NCBI RefSeq assembly: GCF_000420485.1
Contig: NZ_ATVA01000014.1
Coordinates: 335,958-399,957, forward strand
DNA from: Paucidesulfovibrio longus DSM 6739
GTDB taxonomy: Bacteria > Desulfobacterota > Desulfovibrionia > Desulfovibrionales > Desulfovibrionaceae
Direction: 5' to 3'
Length of the DNA: 64,000 nt
In this document: piece after piece, positions 28,813 through 39,296 of the stretch
Layout of the letters: every line of letters starts with the position of its first letter
How positions within the stretch are numbered: position 1 is the stretch's first letter
Made by a program: the position numbers and the translations under genes
Notes under the pieces: model-generated
What the model saw: the letters and a program-made list of their open reading frames with translations, nothing else
What the model was told of the DNA's origin: nothing
The model's database searches: none

Positions 28813-28841
28813 TTGACTTGGGCTGCGTTCTCCTTTAACAC
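28813..28841 (+). promoter_or_regulatory. Probable promoter of the ffh operon
   Basis: TTGACT is followed 17 bases later by TAACAC, a weaker -10. It faces away from the riboswitch promoter; their -35 boxes are about 21 bp apart. The expected start is about 65 bases ahead of ffh. Confidence 0.6.
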
Positions 28842-28912
28842 ACAGTCCCTTTGTCCGGGACTGCCGAGTGTGGCGAAACGGACGCGGGAAGAAGATACCT
28901 GGAGGAATTGCG

Positions 28913-30442
<1,530 letters not shown>

Positions 30443-30484
30443 CGTTATATTTGCCCGTGTTTCGGGCGTACGGTATTGCATTTT

Positions 30485-30512
30485 TTGTGACAACAACATA
30501 TCTAGCAATAAT
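30485..30512 (+). promoter_or_regulatory. Possible promoter ahead of rpsP
   Basis: TTGTGA and AATAAT are 16 bases apart in an AT-rich gap between ffh and rpsP. A small GC hairpin (GCCCG/CGGGC) lies just before it. A separate start for the ribosomal genes would be reasonable, but the boxes are only partial matches. Confidence 0.45.
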
Positions 30513-30527
30513 TGGGGGTAAAGACGA

Positions 30528-30764
30528 ATGGCTCTTAAAATCAGATTGACTCGTATGGGTTCCAAGAAGCGTCCCTTCTACCGCATCGTGGCCACCAACA
30601 GCGGCGCGCGTCGCGACGGACGTCCCCTGGAGTTCCTGGGGTACTACAACCCCATGACCAACCCGCCCGAGATCAAGATCGACCAGGAGAAGCTGGACAA
30701 GTGGGTCGCCAACGGGGCCACCGCCTCCGACACGGTCCGCTCGCTGCTCAAGCAGGCCAGCTAG
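30528..30764 (+). CDS. rpsP: 30S ribosomal protein S16
   Basis: The 78-residue protein matches bS16 throughout: [19 protein letters not shown], the conserved [15 protein letters not shown] and the C-terminal [12 protein letters not shown]. It binds 16S rRNA early in 30S assembly. Its length is normal. The gene is followed by the KH-domain protein gene and then rimM, trmD and rplS, the standard order. Confidence 0.98.
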   Translation: MALKIRLTRMGSKKRPFYRIVATNSGARRDGRPLEFLGYYNPMTNPPEIKIDQEKLDKWVANGATASDTVRSLLKQAS

Positions 30765-30852
30765 ACCGAGTCCGGCCTGCACGCCGCAGCCCGGATTTCG
30801 CCTCCCCCCAGAATGCGCACATTCCCAATCAGCCGAGAGCGGAGGTGGAGTC

Positions 30853-31086
30853 ATGCTGAGAGAGATGATCGAGTACATCGCCAAATCGTTGGTCGACAAT
30901 CCTGACGAAGTCGTTGTCTCGGAAATCGAGGGCGAGCAGACATCTGTTATTGAACTCAAGGTCGCCAAAGAGGATCTTGGCAAGGTCATCGGCAAGCAGG
31001 GACGCACGGCCAGAGCCATGCGCACGCTCCTGAGCGCCGTCTCCACCAAGGCGCACAAGCGCTCCGTGCTGGAGATTCTCGAGTAG
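30853..31086 (+). CDS. khpA: KH-domain RNA-binding protein (KhpA/YlqC family)
   Basis: The 77-residue protein consists of one KH domain with the GxxG loop in [19 protein letters not shown]. KhpA proteins bind RNA, in other bacteria together with KhpB/Jag. The gene lies between rpsP and rimM, its usual place. GGAGGTGGAG precedes the ATG. Confidence 0.95.
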   Translation: MLREMIEYIAKSLVDNPDEVVVSEIEGEQTSVIELKVAKEDLGKVIGKQGRTARAMRTLLSAVSTKAHKRSVLEILE

Positions 31087-31111
31087 CCGCCAACAACGGG
31101 TTTGCGCATAC

Positions 31112-31684
31112 ATGACTGATCCCACTGCCGCGGACCGCGAACTGGTCCTGGTGGGCAAGGTGATCAAGCCGCACGGAATTCGCGGGGAGATCTGCGTGGA
31201 AAGCTACGCGGACTCCCCTGCTTTATTCTTCGGCCTGGACGCCGTGCTCCTGGGAACCGGGCGCGGGAAACCGACCCGCTTCGAGATTCGCGCCGTGCGC
31301 GAGCACAAGGACCGCCTCCTGCTGACCTTCGCCGGAGTCGCGGACAGGAACCGGGCCGAAGAACTTCGCGGCCGGGACGTCTACGTGCGCGAGGGCGAGC
31401 TTCCCGAACTGGACGACGACGAGTACTACCTGCGCGACCTGCTCGGCATGGACGTGCTCCTTGAGGACGGCTCGCGGCTCGGCGTGCTGGAAAATTTCCT
31501 GGAGACCTCCGGTCAGATCGTCTGGTCCATCCGCCACGATTCCGGCAAGGAAATCCTGCTGCCTGCCGTGCGCGAGTTTCTCGTGGACCTGGACGAGGAT
31601 GCCGGCGTCGTCACCGTGGCCCCGCCCGAAGGGCTGGTGGAGATGTATCTGGCTTTTGACGGCGAGCGGAAAGGCAAGAGCTGA
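31112..31684 (+). CDS. rimM: Ribosome maturation factor RimM
   Basis: The 190-residue protein has the RimM N-terminal domain (VLVGKVIKPHGIRGEICVES) and a C-terminal PRC-barrel domain (DEYYLRDLLGMDVL, LLPAVREFLVDLD). RimM binds S19 and helps the 3' domain of 16S rRNA mature. It sits 25 bases after khpA and about 100 bases ahead of trmD. The length is normal. Confidence 0.96.
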   Translation: MTDPTAADRELVLVGKVIKPHGIRGEICVESYADSPALFFGLDAVLLGTGRGKPTRFEIRAVREHKDRLLLTFAGVADRNRAEELRGRDVYVREGELPELDDDEYYLRDLLGMDVLLEDGSRLGVLENFLETSGQIVWSIRHDSGKEILLPAVREFLVDLDEDAGVVTVAPPEGLVEMYLAFDGERKGKS

Positions 31685-31781
31685 CGGTCCGGCGCCGGAC
31701 CCGCCCGCCCTGCGAGGGGGGCGCTTCCGGATGGCAACCACCGCGACAGGCCCTTCCAGGGTCGGCTGGCGAGGAACGCGC

Positions 31782-33068
31782 GTGCATTTCAACATCGTGA
31801 CCATCTTTCCCGAGTTCTTCGACTCGGCGCTCTCCGTGGGCCTGCTCGGCAAGGCCGTGGACAAGGGGCTGGTCACGTTCGAGCGCGTTTCCCCGCGCTC
31901 CCAGGCCTTCGACCGCCACCAGACCGTGGACGACAAGCCCTACGGCGGCGGAGCCGGGCTGGTCATGCTCCCGGAGCCGCTGACGAAAACGCTGCGCGCC
32001 CTGGAGCGTCCGGGTCGGATGCTGATGCTCTCTCCGCGCGGGCGCAAGCTGACCCAGGACTACGCCGCGGAACTCGCGCAGGAAGACGCCCTCACGCTCA
32101 TCTGCGGCCGCTATGAGGGCATCGACGAGCGCATTCTCGATCTTTTTCCCGTGGAGCTGGTCAGCGTGGGCGAGGCCGTGCTCAACGGCGGCGAGGCCGC
32201 GGCCCAGTGCGTTGTCGAGGCGGTGGCGCGGCTTTTGCCGGAGTTCATGCACAAGGAGGAGTCCCTGGAAGAGGAGAGCTTTTCTTCCGGGCTGCTCGAA
32301 TATCCGCACTACACCCGGCCTGAAGTCTTCGAGGACGAGGCTGTTCCGCCCATCCTGCTTTCCGGCGACCATGGCCGCGTGGCGGCCTGGCGGCGCGAGC
32401 AGTCCGTGCTGAACACTCTGCGCCATCGGCCCGAACTGCTGGACGCCGCGCCTCTGACCCCGCGCGACGTGGAAACGCTCAAGGCCGCGCCGCGCGCCAC
32501 TCGCGGCAGGAATCTGCACCTCGCCCTGGTGCATTACCCGGTGCTGAATAAATTTGGGGACACCGTGGCAGTGTCTTTGACAAATCTCGACATACACGAT
32601 ATGTCCCGCGTTTCCCGTACGTACGCGCTGGGTGGTCTGACTCTGGTCACGCCCATCGAGGACCAGAGGGAACTGGCCGCGACACTCCTGGATCACTGGG
32701 TGAGCGGCGCCGGCGGCAAAGCCAATCCCGACCGCGCCGAGGCGCTCCGGCAGGCCCGTGTGGCCACGGACATCGCCGAGGCGGTCAGGATGGTGGAGGA
32801 GAGAACCGGACAGCGACCGCGCATCGTGGCCACGTCGGCCCGCATGGACCCCAAGGGCGGGGTGCTGCGGACGCCGGAGCAGGTGCGCGCCTGGCTCGAC
32901 GACGAGCCGGTGCTGCTGCTGTTCGGAACGGGTTCCGGGCTTGCGCCGCAGGCGCTGGAGGGTGCGGAACTGCTGCGGCCCCTGCGTTGTCTGGACGATT
33001 ACAACCACCTGTCCGTCAGGTCCGCGGTCGCCATTACGGTGGACCGCATCCTGGGGGACGTGTACTGA
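31782..33068 (+). CDS. trmD: TrmD tRNA (guanine-N1) methyltransferase fused to a second SPOUT-type methyltransferase domain
   Basis: The first ~240 residues are TrmD (FNIVTIFPEFFDSAL, DKPYGGGAGLVM, ICGRYEGIDERI, SVGEAVLNGGEAAA), which makes m1G37 in tRNA. After a short link (TRGRNLHLALVHYPV) a second ~185-residue domain follows, resembling the SAM-dependent RNA methyltransferase family Methyltrn_RNA_4 (SLTNLDIHDMSRVSRTYAL, LLLFGTGSGLA, YNHLSVRSAVAI). The fusion is, as far as I recall, shared by Desulfovibrio relatives. The GTG start has GAGGA upstream; an in-frame ATG at 31731 would add 17 residues. Confidence 0.96.
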   Translation: MHFNIVTIFPEFFDSALSVGLLGKAVDKGLVTFERVSPRSQAFDRHQTVDDKPYGGGAGLVMLPEPLTKTLRALERPGRMLMLSPRGRKLTQDYAAELAQEDALTLICGRYEGIDERILDLFPVELVSVGEAVLNGGEAAAQCVVEAVARLLPEFMHKEESLEEESFSSGLLEYPHYTRPEVFEDEAVPPILLSGDHGRVAAWRREQSVLNTLRHRPELLDAAPLTPRDVETLKAAPRATRGRNLHLALVHYPVLNKFGDTVAVSLTNLDIHDMSRVSRTYALGGLTLVTPIEDQRELAATLLDHWVSGAGGKANPDRAEALRQARVATDIAEAVRMVEERTGQRPRIVATSARMDPKGGVLRTPEQVRAWLDDEPVLLLFGTGSGLAPQALEGAELLRPLRCLDDYNHLSVRSAVAITVDRILGDVY

Positions 33069-33098
33069 GCACAAATATCGAGATCAAGGAGCAGGAAC

Positions 33099-33449
33099 AT
33101 GGGAATCATGCAAAAAATCGAGCAGGAGCATCTGCGCCTGGACATGCCCGCCTTCAAGGCCGGTGACACCGTCAAGGTCCACCTGCGCATCATCGAAGGC
33201 GACAAGGAACGCATCCAGGTCTTCCAGGGCGCGGTGCTTCGCGTGCGTCGCGGCACCACCGACTCCACCTTCACCGTGCGCAAGGTTTCCGACGGCGTGG
33301 GCGTGGAGCGCGTGTTCCCCATGCACTCCCCGTTCATCGAGCGCGTGGAGATGGTTTCCGAGGGCAAGGTCCGCCGCAGCCGCATCTACTACCTGCGCGG
33401 TCTGCGCGGCAAGGCCGCCCGCATCAAGTCCAAGCAGATCTGGGAGTAA
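33099..33449 (+). CDS. rplS: 50S ribosomal protein L19
   Basis: The 116-residue protein matches bL19: [69 protein letters not shown]. It sits at the interface of the 30S and 50S subunits. AAGGAGCAGG precedes the ATG. It ends the ribosomal operon before a strong terminator. Confidence 0.98.
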   Translation: MGIMQKIEQEHLRLDMPAFKAGDTVKVHLRIIEGDKERIQVFQGAVLRVRRGTTDSTFTVRKVSDGVGVERVFPMHSPFIERVEMVSEGKVRRSRIYYLRGLRGKAARIKSKQIWE

Positions 33450-33497
33450 TCCCGGCCTGACGGACGGTTCGGGAAGCGCACCCGCGCGACCCGGAAA

Positions 33498-33550
33498 AGA
33501 CGCAATCCTCCCGCATGTCTCAGGACGTGCGGGCGGTTGCGTCTTTTTTT
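33498..33550 (+). terminator. Strong terminator after rplS
   Basis: A long, slightly imperfect stem (GACGCAATCCTCCCGCA with TGCGGGCGGTTGCGTC) is followed by seven T residues on the plus strand. It should end transcription of the ffh/rpsP-rplS operon. Confidence 0.9.
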
Positions 33551-33647
33551 GCGTTTACGCCCAAAACCATCCTTTTCGGGCCTCGCCGCCAAGGCGACGC
33601 TCGCCTGGGGCTGGCCCTGCATCGGCTTTCGTAGTAATCGACCTGCC

Positions 33648-34322
33648 ATGCAAGAATATGGCGATCTTTGGGGCGGCGAGCTTCCCAGCGAGCTTGTCGC
33701 GGGGGTGGACGAGGCCGGGCGCGGCTGCTTGGCCGGGCCTGTCGTGGCCGGAGCCGCGATCCTGCCGGACGCGTTCGACCTTCCGGGACTGACCGATTCC
33801 AAGGCCCTCACGGAAAAGAAGCGGGAGGCGCTCTTTCCGCTGATCCGGGAACGCAGCCTGGCCTTCGGCATCGGCATTGCCTGGCCCTGGGAAATCGACG
33901 AGAGGAACATCCTCCAGGCCACGTTCCTGGCCATGGGCCGGGCCGTGGCGGCGCTGCGTCGTCCGGTGCGGCTGCTGCTCGTGGACGGCGACAAGACCGT
34001 TCCGGCCCACGCCCTGAACGAGTGCGGGCTCGGCGGGTTCGCCCAGCGCGCCGAGGTCAAGGGCGACGCGCGGTTTCCCGCCATCTCCGCCGGGTCGGTC
34101 CTGGCCAAGGTCTGGCGCGACCGATTCATGACCGTCATGGACCGGCGCTATCCCGGCTATGGCTTTGCCGGGCACAAGGGCTACGGCAGCAAGGCGCACA
34201 TGGCCGCCGTGGCCGAGCTGGGGCCGTGCCGCATGCACCGGCTGACCTTCCGGGGCGTGCGTCCGGAGGAGCCGGGAAACGCTGCGGGCAAGGGAAGACA
34301 GGCGTGCCTTCCGGGCCTTTGA
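33648..34322 (+). CDS. rnhB: Ribonuclease HII
   Basis: The 224-residue protein carries the RNase HII signature [20 protein letters not shown] with the first two catalytic acids, then [20 protein letters not shown] and [13 protein letters not shown] with the remaining acid residues. It removes ribonucleotides from DNA. No good ribosome site precedes the ATG, and no other start exists nearby in frame. It comes directly after the rplS terminator and overlaps yraN by about 19 bases. Confidence 0.94.
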   Translation: MQEYGDLWGGELPSELVAGVDEAGRGCLAGPVVAGAAILPDAFDLPGLTDSKALTEKKREALFPLIRERSLAFGIGIAWPWEIDERNILQATFLAMGRAVAALRRPVRLLLVDGDKTVPAHALNECGLGGFAQRAEVKGDARFPAISAGSVLAKVWRDRFMTVMDRRYPGYGFAGHKGYGSKAHMAAVAELGPCRMHRLTFRGVRPEEPGNAAGKGRQACLPGL

Positions 34323-34726
34323 GCAACCTGGCTCGGCACCTGGTCCTCGGCCGCTCCGGCGAGGACGCGGCTGTTCGCCATCTGCGCGACCACGGATTGC
34401 GCGTCCTGGCGCGAAACTGGTCCAAGCGGCGGCTGGAGATCGACATCATCTGCGAGGACGGCGACACCCTCGTCTTTGCCGAGGTCAAGACGCGCGCGCC
34501 GGATTCCAGGGGCAACCCCTCGGACGCCCTGGACCTTTCCAAGCGCACCAAGCTCGCCAAAGCCGCCGCGCTCTACCTGTCCGAGCATGATCTCTGGCAT
34601 GTTCCCTGCCGTTTCGATCTGCTTTCCGTCGTCCCCTGCGAAGGATCGTTCACGGTGCGGCACCTAAAGAATGCCTTCACTCTGGACGATATCAAGGGTG
34701 CGGCCCGCTTCTGGCAACCCTTCTAG
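34304..34726 (+). CDS. yraN: UPF0102 family protein YraN, nuclease-like
   Basis: The ~140-residue protein has the family's nuclease-like core: [20 protein letters not shown], the LEIDII...[10 protein letters not shown] block (a PD-(D/E)XK-like site) and [13 protein letters not shown]. Its exact role is not established, though it is conserved next to rnhB. The start is a GTG at 34304 with AAGGGAAG upstream; a TTG at 34319 is an alternative. The gene overlaps the end of rnhB. Confidence 0.92.
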   Translation: MPSGPLSNLARHLVLGRSGEDAAVRHLRDHGLRVLARNWSKRRLEIDIICEDGDTLVFAEVKTRAPDSRGNPSDALDLSKRTKLAKAAALYLSEHDLWHVPCRFDLLSVVPCEGSFTVRHLKNAFTLDDIKGAARFWQPF

Positions 34727-34856
34727 CAGCTTCTTCCTTCTGTTCCGGCGATCAGGGTCTTGCTTTTTTTTGGTCGCAGGAAGTTTTCCCTTGCATAAAT
34801 AAGAAAAGTAACTATTATAATTTTACCGAGGCTTTTCAGCACGGGAAGGAGGAACT

Positions 34857-35486
34857 ATGACCAGATTCAATTCGATCATCATCGCCGGGCTTCTGCTGGC
34901 ATTCAGCGCCGTACCGGCGCTCGCATCCGTGATGCCGTCCGGCTACGTCAACTACACCCCTCAGGGGACCATCGATCCCACGAGGTCGGACCCGAACAAC
35001 GCGCTGGTCTACGATCCCCTGACCGACGACCAGAGCGGCGCCATCAACTTCACCTCGCTGGGGTTCGGCGGCAGCATCGTGCTGACCTTCAGCAACGCCA
35101 TCGTGGACGGGGCCGGAATCGATCTCCAGGTCTTCGAGTCCACCTGGGGGAGCAACGCGGACAATTGGTCCAGCTACAGGGAAACCGCCGAGGTCTGGGC
35201 CTTCAACGGCGCATACTCCGGTCAGGCCTTCGGTGATCCGAACTGGGTGCTGCTCGGAACCGCCCAGCAGGACGGCGCGTTCGACTTCAACGGCCTGATC
35301 GGCTCGACCACGGCGCTGCTCCTGCGCGACGTGAGCCGGAGCTTCGGGTTCACGGGCGGCGGAGACGGCTACGACCTGGACGGCGTGGTCGCCAACTACG
35401 CCACTCCGCTCCCCGCCGCGATCTGGATCTTCGGTGGCGGCCTGCTCGGCCTCGCCGGTCTGAGACGCGTGCGCGGAAACGGATGA
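34857..35486 (+). CDS. Exported protein with VPLPA-CTERM/PEP-CTERM-like sorting tail
   Basis: The 209-residue protein has a signal peptide (IIIAGLLLAFSAVPALA) and a mature domain rich in Gly, Asn, Thr and aromatic residues with no recognised fold. Its C-terminus TPLPAAIWIFGGGLLGLAGL followed by RRVR is the tripartite exosortase sorting tail: PLPA motif, helix, basic end. Such proteins are cut and moved to the cell surface or matrix. No exosortase gene is in the window. An AT-rich leader with TATAAT at 34816-34821 precedes it, and a terminator follows. Confidence 0.85.
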   Translation: MTRFNSIIIAGLLLAFSAVPALASVMPSGYVNYTPQGTIDPTRSDPNNALVYDPLTDDQSGAINFTSLGFGGSIVLTFSNAIVDGAGIDLQVFESTWGSNADNWSSYRETAEVWAFNGAYSGQAFGDPNWVLLGTAQQDGAFDFNGLIGSTTALLLRDVSRSFGFTGGGDGYDLDGVVANYATPLPAAIWIFGGGLLGLAGLRRVRGNG

Positions 35487-35513
35487 CTTCGATCAGGAAA
35501 AATGTGAAGATAC

Positions 35514-35539
35514 GCCCCCGGAAGCGGGGGCTTTTTTTT
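35514..35539 (+). terminator. Terminator after the sorting-tail protein
   Basis: GCCCCC and GGGGGC form a stem around GGAAGC, followed by eight T residues. It separates the exported-protein gene from the diguanylate cyclase gene. Confidence 0.92.
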
Positions 35540-35582
35540 GTCCGACCATCGCCGTTGCGCGGTCACCCCTTGGAGGAAACTC

Positions 35583-37034
35583 GTGCAGAAATTGAGCATC
35601 AAGGTCCGGCTGATCATCGCCTTGTCGATCATCCTGCTTACGGCCTTCATGGTCCTGAGCGTGCTCAACTATCAGACCTCCCGCAAATCCATGCGGGAAG
35701 AGATCATGACTTCCTCGCTCCCGCTGATCCGCGAGAACATCTACTCCGAAATCCACAGCAGCCTGATCGAGCCGATTCTCGTCTCCACGACCATGGCCAA
35801 CGACGCCTTTCTCCGGGCCTGGGCCATGCGCGGGGAGACGGACGTGGACGAGGTGACGCGCTACCTGCGCGACATCCGCACGCGCTACGGGTTCTTTTCG
35901 GTCTTCTTCGTCTCCGCGCATACCCATCGCTATTACCACTACCAGGGCATCCACAAGATCGTCAGTCCGAACAACGCGCACGACGTCTGGTATTATGATT
36001 TCCTCAAGTCCGGCAGCGACTACCAGCTCGATGTGGACACGGACGAGGTCACGGGCGGCATCCTGACCATCTTCATCAACCACCGCATCGAGGACTACGA
36101 GGGCAACCTGCTCGGCGTCACGGGCGTGGGCGTGAAGATGGACAGCGTGGCCCGGTTGCTCAGCGACACCCAGAAAAAGTATCAGCGCCGGGTCTACATG
36201 GTGAACCGGGAAGGCCTTGTCCAGGCCCACTCGGACATCTCCCTGGTGAACGTGTTCAACATCCGCGAGGCCCAGGGCATCCGCGACATCGCCGACCAGA
36301 TTCTCGGGCTGAGGAACAATGCCCGGAATTTCGAATACGAGGGACCGAAGGGCATCGTGCTGCTGTCGGCCAGCTATGTTCCGGAGCTGGATTGGTTCGT
36401 GATCGTCGAGCAGGATGAGAAGACGCTGCTGGAAGCCACGGAAGGAAACCTCACGCGCACGCTCGTGGGCGGATTCGCGGCTACGCTCCTGTGCATTCTC
36501 GTGAGCATGCTGGCCGTGAACCATTTCCAGAGCCGCCTGGAGCGCATGACCGTCACGGACGAGCTGACGGGCGTGGCCAACCGCCGCCGCTTCGATGAGC
36601 AGTTCGAAATGGCGAAATCGCGCCACCAGCGGGGCAACAACCCGTTTTCGCTGATTCTCATCGATCTGGACGGCTTCAAGAAGATCAACGACAAGGCCGG
36701 CCACCTGGAAGGCGACCGCGTGCTTGTGGAGGTGGCCGGATTGATCCGGGAGCAGATCCGGCCTGCGGACCTTGTGGCTCGTTGGGGCGGGGACGAGTTC
36801 ATCGTCATGGCGGAAAGCGGCCTGAAGGGAGCGGAGGATCTCGCGGAGCGCATTCGCGCGGCAGTGGAACAATCCCAGATCGTCTGCCCCACGGTCTGCC
36901 ATCTGACCACGAGCATGGGCGTCGCCGAATACCTGGAAGGGGAAAGTCTGGACAACCTCACCAGCAGGGCGGACGAGGCCCTGTATCGGGCCAAGCAGAA
37001 CGGCCGCAACAAGGTCGAGACGCACGCGGGCTGA
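35583..37034 (+). CDS. Membrane diguanylate cyclase with Cache-type sensor
   Basis: The 483-residue protein has a helix at about 10-30, a periplasmic Cache-like region (about 35-290), a second helix near 295-315 (VGGFAATLLCILVSMLAV) and a GGDEF domain (about 320-480). The active site RWGGDEF is intact and RPAD five residues before it fits the inhibitory I-site pattern RxxD. It should make cyclic-di-GMP in response to an extracytoplasmic signal. The GTG start has GGAGGAAAC upstream. It could oppose the HD-GYP protein at the window's start. Confidence 0.94.
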   Translation: MQKLSIKVRLIIALSIILLTAFMVLSVLNYQTSRKSMREEIMTSSLPLIRENIYSEIHSSLIEPILVSTTMANDAFLRAWAMRGETDVDEVTRYLRDIRTRYGFFSVFFVSAHTHRYYHYQGIHKIVSPNNAHDVWYYDFLKSGSDYQLDVDTDEVTGGILTIFINHRIEDYEGNLLGVTGVGVKMDSVARLLSDTQKKYQRRVYMVNREGLVQAHSDISLVNVFNIREAQGIRDIADQILGLRNNARNFEYEGPKGIVLLSASYVPELDWFVIVEQDEKTLLEATEGNLTRTLVGGFAATLLCILVSMLAVNHFQSRLERMTVTDELTGVANRRRFDEQFEMAKSRHQRGNNPFSLILIDLDGFKKINDKAGHLEGDRVLVEVAGLIREQIRPADLVARWGGDEFIVMAESGLKGAEDLAERIRAAVEQSQIVCPTVCHLTTSMGVAEYLEGESLDNLTSRADEALYRAKQNGRNKVETHAG

Positions 37035-37067
37035 AGCGCGTTTGCAGGTGCCCGCGCCGGGCGCGGC

Positions 37068-37991
37068 TCATTCTCTGAGGGCGGGGGCCGGATCGATGCG
37101 TGATCCGAGCCTGCGCACGAGCCAGAGGATCATCCAGAGCGTGAGCAGCGGGAGCACCGCCGCCTGAATCACGAAAAGCACGAGCAGTTCGAGCACGTGC
37201 CTGCCGAAATCCTCCACCATGCCCCGGATGCGTTGCAGGGCCGAGCGAATGCCGGAAAGCTGCTCCAGCGCGCCCTGGCCTTCGCGCTCCTGCATCTGCT
37301 GCCGGAACACCTCCACCTGCGCGGCGGCGTCCGCCTGTCGGGCGGCCAGAAAGCGGTCGTAGACGTATTCGTTGGCCAGCGCGCCCAGAGGCACGAGCAG
37401 CCGCAGGGCCACCGCCACCACGGCCACGCGCAGCCCGATGGTGCGCAGGGTTCTGGCCGCGCGGGCAGCCATGCCGGTTTCCCCTGTGCCGGGCCGCAGC
37501 CAGACAGCCACGAGCCCCAGGACGCAGGCCAGGGAGAGCAGCACGTCCACGCAGGCCCAGGGCGCGATTTCCAGGAGAAAACGCTGCACGCCGAGGGACG
37601 TCAGGGCCGCGAGCATGACCCAGGAAAAGCGTTCCACGAGATCGTTGAGCGGGTCGAGCACTTCACCCACACCCACCACCACGCCCACGCCGATGCCCGC
37701 TTCCACCTCGGTGGACTGGAGCAGCGAGATGAAGGCGTTGGCGGCGCGGGCCGCGCCGAATGCCGCGCCGGCCTTGACCAGGGCGTCGTCGATGTAGCGG
37801 AAGCCCGATTGATCGAGCCGCTCCAAGGCGGGATTTTCGAAAACGGCCCGGTGCAGGACCGGGATGTGGATGGTGACCAGGACGAGCGCAAGGGCGAAGG
37901 ACGCGCCCAGGCGGACGGCGAACCGCTGCGAGACGCGGCTATGGACGCGGGAGGGCGTTTCGGTCGCGGAAGTGTCGGAGCGCTGGGACAT
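37068..37991 (-). CDS. Polytopic membrane protein of unknown function
   Basis: The 307-residue protein has a membrane helix near residues 28-45 (LGASFALALVLVTIHIPVL), several in the middle (about 118-210) and two at the C-terminus (LLVLFVIQAAVLPLLTLWMI). A Gly/Val-rich stretch (IGVGVVVGVGEVLD) and a charged coiled segment (about 220-260) lie between them. I do not recognise the family. It converges with the diguanylate cyclase gene and stands alone on its strand. Confidence 0.75.
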   Translation of the reverse strand: MSQRSDTSATETPSRVHSRVSQRFAVRLGASFALALVLVTIHIPVLHRAVFENPALERLDQSGFRYIDDALVKAGAAFGAARAANAFISLLQSTEVEAGIGVGVVVGVGEVLDPLNDLVERFSWVMLAALTSLGVQRFLLEIAPWACVDVLLSLACVLGLVAVWLRPGTGETGMAARAARTLRTIGLRVAVVAVALRLLVPLGALANEYVYDRFLAARQADAAAQVEVFRQQMQEREGQGALEQLSGIRSALQRIRGMVEDFGRHVLELLVLFVIQAAVLPLLTLWMILWLVRRLGSRIDPAPALRE

Positions 37992-38265
37992 GGTGCCTCG
38001 AAGTGGTCGTGGGATTATTGCGCTGCTGTAGTACAGGCGGAAGCCGGAGGCAAGGCCGCCGGAAAATCGTTGCGAAGCGGACGAAAAATATCAGGAGGGG
38101 CTTTACGCAAAAAACAATTTCGTGCTATGGGGAAATCAACCAGTGCCGGACGGATGGTCGCCGTTGTCGGGTTCGGAAGCGGTTGTTTGCCGATTCCTGC
38201 GGGAAATCGGAAATAGTGAGCACCGTCGATACCTTTCCAGGTCTTAGCCATTCCTCCTTCCCAAG
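37992..38265. other. Gene-free stretch upstream of the unknown membrane protein
   Basis: No coding region or clear repeat is visible between the membrane-protein gene and the terminator at 38266. The middle part (about 38095-38150) is less GC-rich and could hold the minus-strand promoter of the membrane-protein gene, but no pair of boxes stands out. Confidence 0.6.
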
Positions 38266-38293
38266 AAAAGGCGCGGAGCGATCCGCGCCTTTT
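38266..38293. terminator. Terminator after the hydroxyacid dehydrogenase gene
   Basis: AAAAGGCGCGGA and TCCGCGCCTTTT form a perfect 12-bp stem with a GCGA loop. The A/T ends make it work in either direction; on the minus strand it follows the dehydrogenase gene by 27 bases and ends the TRAP operon. Confidence 0.9.
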
Positions 38294-38320
38294 CCCATGG
38301 CGTCCGCGGCGTTTTCCGCG

Positions 38321-39184
38321 TCAGCGGAACAGGCGGAACAGCGCGGAGAAGTCCTCGTCCGCGAGCCCCCCGGCCCGCGCCTTCTTGAAAGCCTCGCCCG
38401 CCGCCGCAGCGCAGGGCATGGCCTGTCCGAGGTCGTTTCCCAGTCCCAGGGCCAGGTGCATGTCCTTCTGCATGTGCCTGAGCGGGAAGCTCGCGGGAAA
38501 TTCGTCGCGCAGCATCATGGCGCCCTTGATGGAGAACATGGGGTTCGCGACGGCTCCGGAGGCGAGCACCTCCAGCATGTCCGAACCTTCCAGCCCGCCC
38601 TTGAGCCCCAGGGAGAGCCCTTCGCACAGCGCCGTGAGCATGCTGCCCATGATGGAGTTGATGACCAGCTTCATGCGCGTGCCCTGGCCCGGGGTTTCGC
38701 CGAGATAGAAGCTCTTCTTGCCCATGGCGTCCAGGGCCGGGGCCGCTTCGTCGAAGAGTCTGCGGTCGCCCGAAGCGAGGAACACCAGCGCGCCGTCCTC
38801 GGCGGGCTTCTTCGTGCCGGAAACGGGCGCGTCCAGGAAGCGTCCGCCGCATTCGCGCACGGCCGCGCCCACGTCCCTGGCCGTGGCGTCGTCCACGGTG
38901 GAGACGTCCACGTATCCGCGTCCCTCGTCCAGGCCCTGGAGCACGCCGTAGGGTCCGAAGCAGACCTGCCGCGCCGCTGCCGGGTCCGCGAGCATGGCAA
39001 AGGTGATCTCGCTGTGCGCGGCCGCATCGCGCGGGGTCGCGGCCTGCTTTGCGCCGAGGGCGACGAGCGGGGCGCATTTCTCCGGGGTGCGGTTCCAGAC
39101 CGTGACGCCGAATCCGGCGCGGACGAGATTGGCGGCCATGGCCGAACCCATGATGCCGAGGCCGAGAAATCCGTATCGGGGCAT
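38321..39184 (-). CDS. NAD(P)-dependent beta-hydroxyacid dehydrogenase (3-hydroxyisobutyrate/glyoxylate reductase family)
   Basis: The 287-residue protein has the N-terminal Rossmann motif GFLGLGIMGSAMAANLVRAG, the substrate loop FLDAPVSGTKKPAEDG and the catalytic-lysine segment MKLVINSIMGS. Family members reduce small 2- or 3-oxo acids or semialdehydes. TVWNRTPEK after the second strand suggests NADP preference, as in glyoxylate/succinic semialdehyde reductases. It follows the TRAP genes on the same strand after 112 bases, so it may process the imported acid. Confidence 0.9.
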   Translation of the reverse strand: MPRYGFLGLGIMGSAMAANLVRAGFGVTVWNRTPEKCAPLVALGAKQAATPRDAAAHSEITFAMLADPAAARQVCFGPYGVLQGLDEGRGYVDVSTVDDATARDVGAAVRECGGRFLDAPVSGTKKPAEDGALVFLASGDRRLFDEAAPALDAMGKKSFYLGETPGQGTRMKLVINSIMGSMLTALCEGLSLGLKGGLEGSDMLEVLASGAVANPMFSIKGAMMLRDEFPASFPLRHMQKDMHLALGLGNDLGQAMPCAAAAGEAFKKARAGGLADEDFSALFRLFR

Positions 39185-39296
39185 GTTCGCTCTCCTTGCT
39201 GAAGTGCGGGAAGGCCGGAGCGGGGCGCTTCCGGGAAGACGCCAGACACTACAGGCCTACCTGAGCGGGCGTCGAGGCGCAAGGCCGGGGGGGAGC

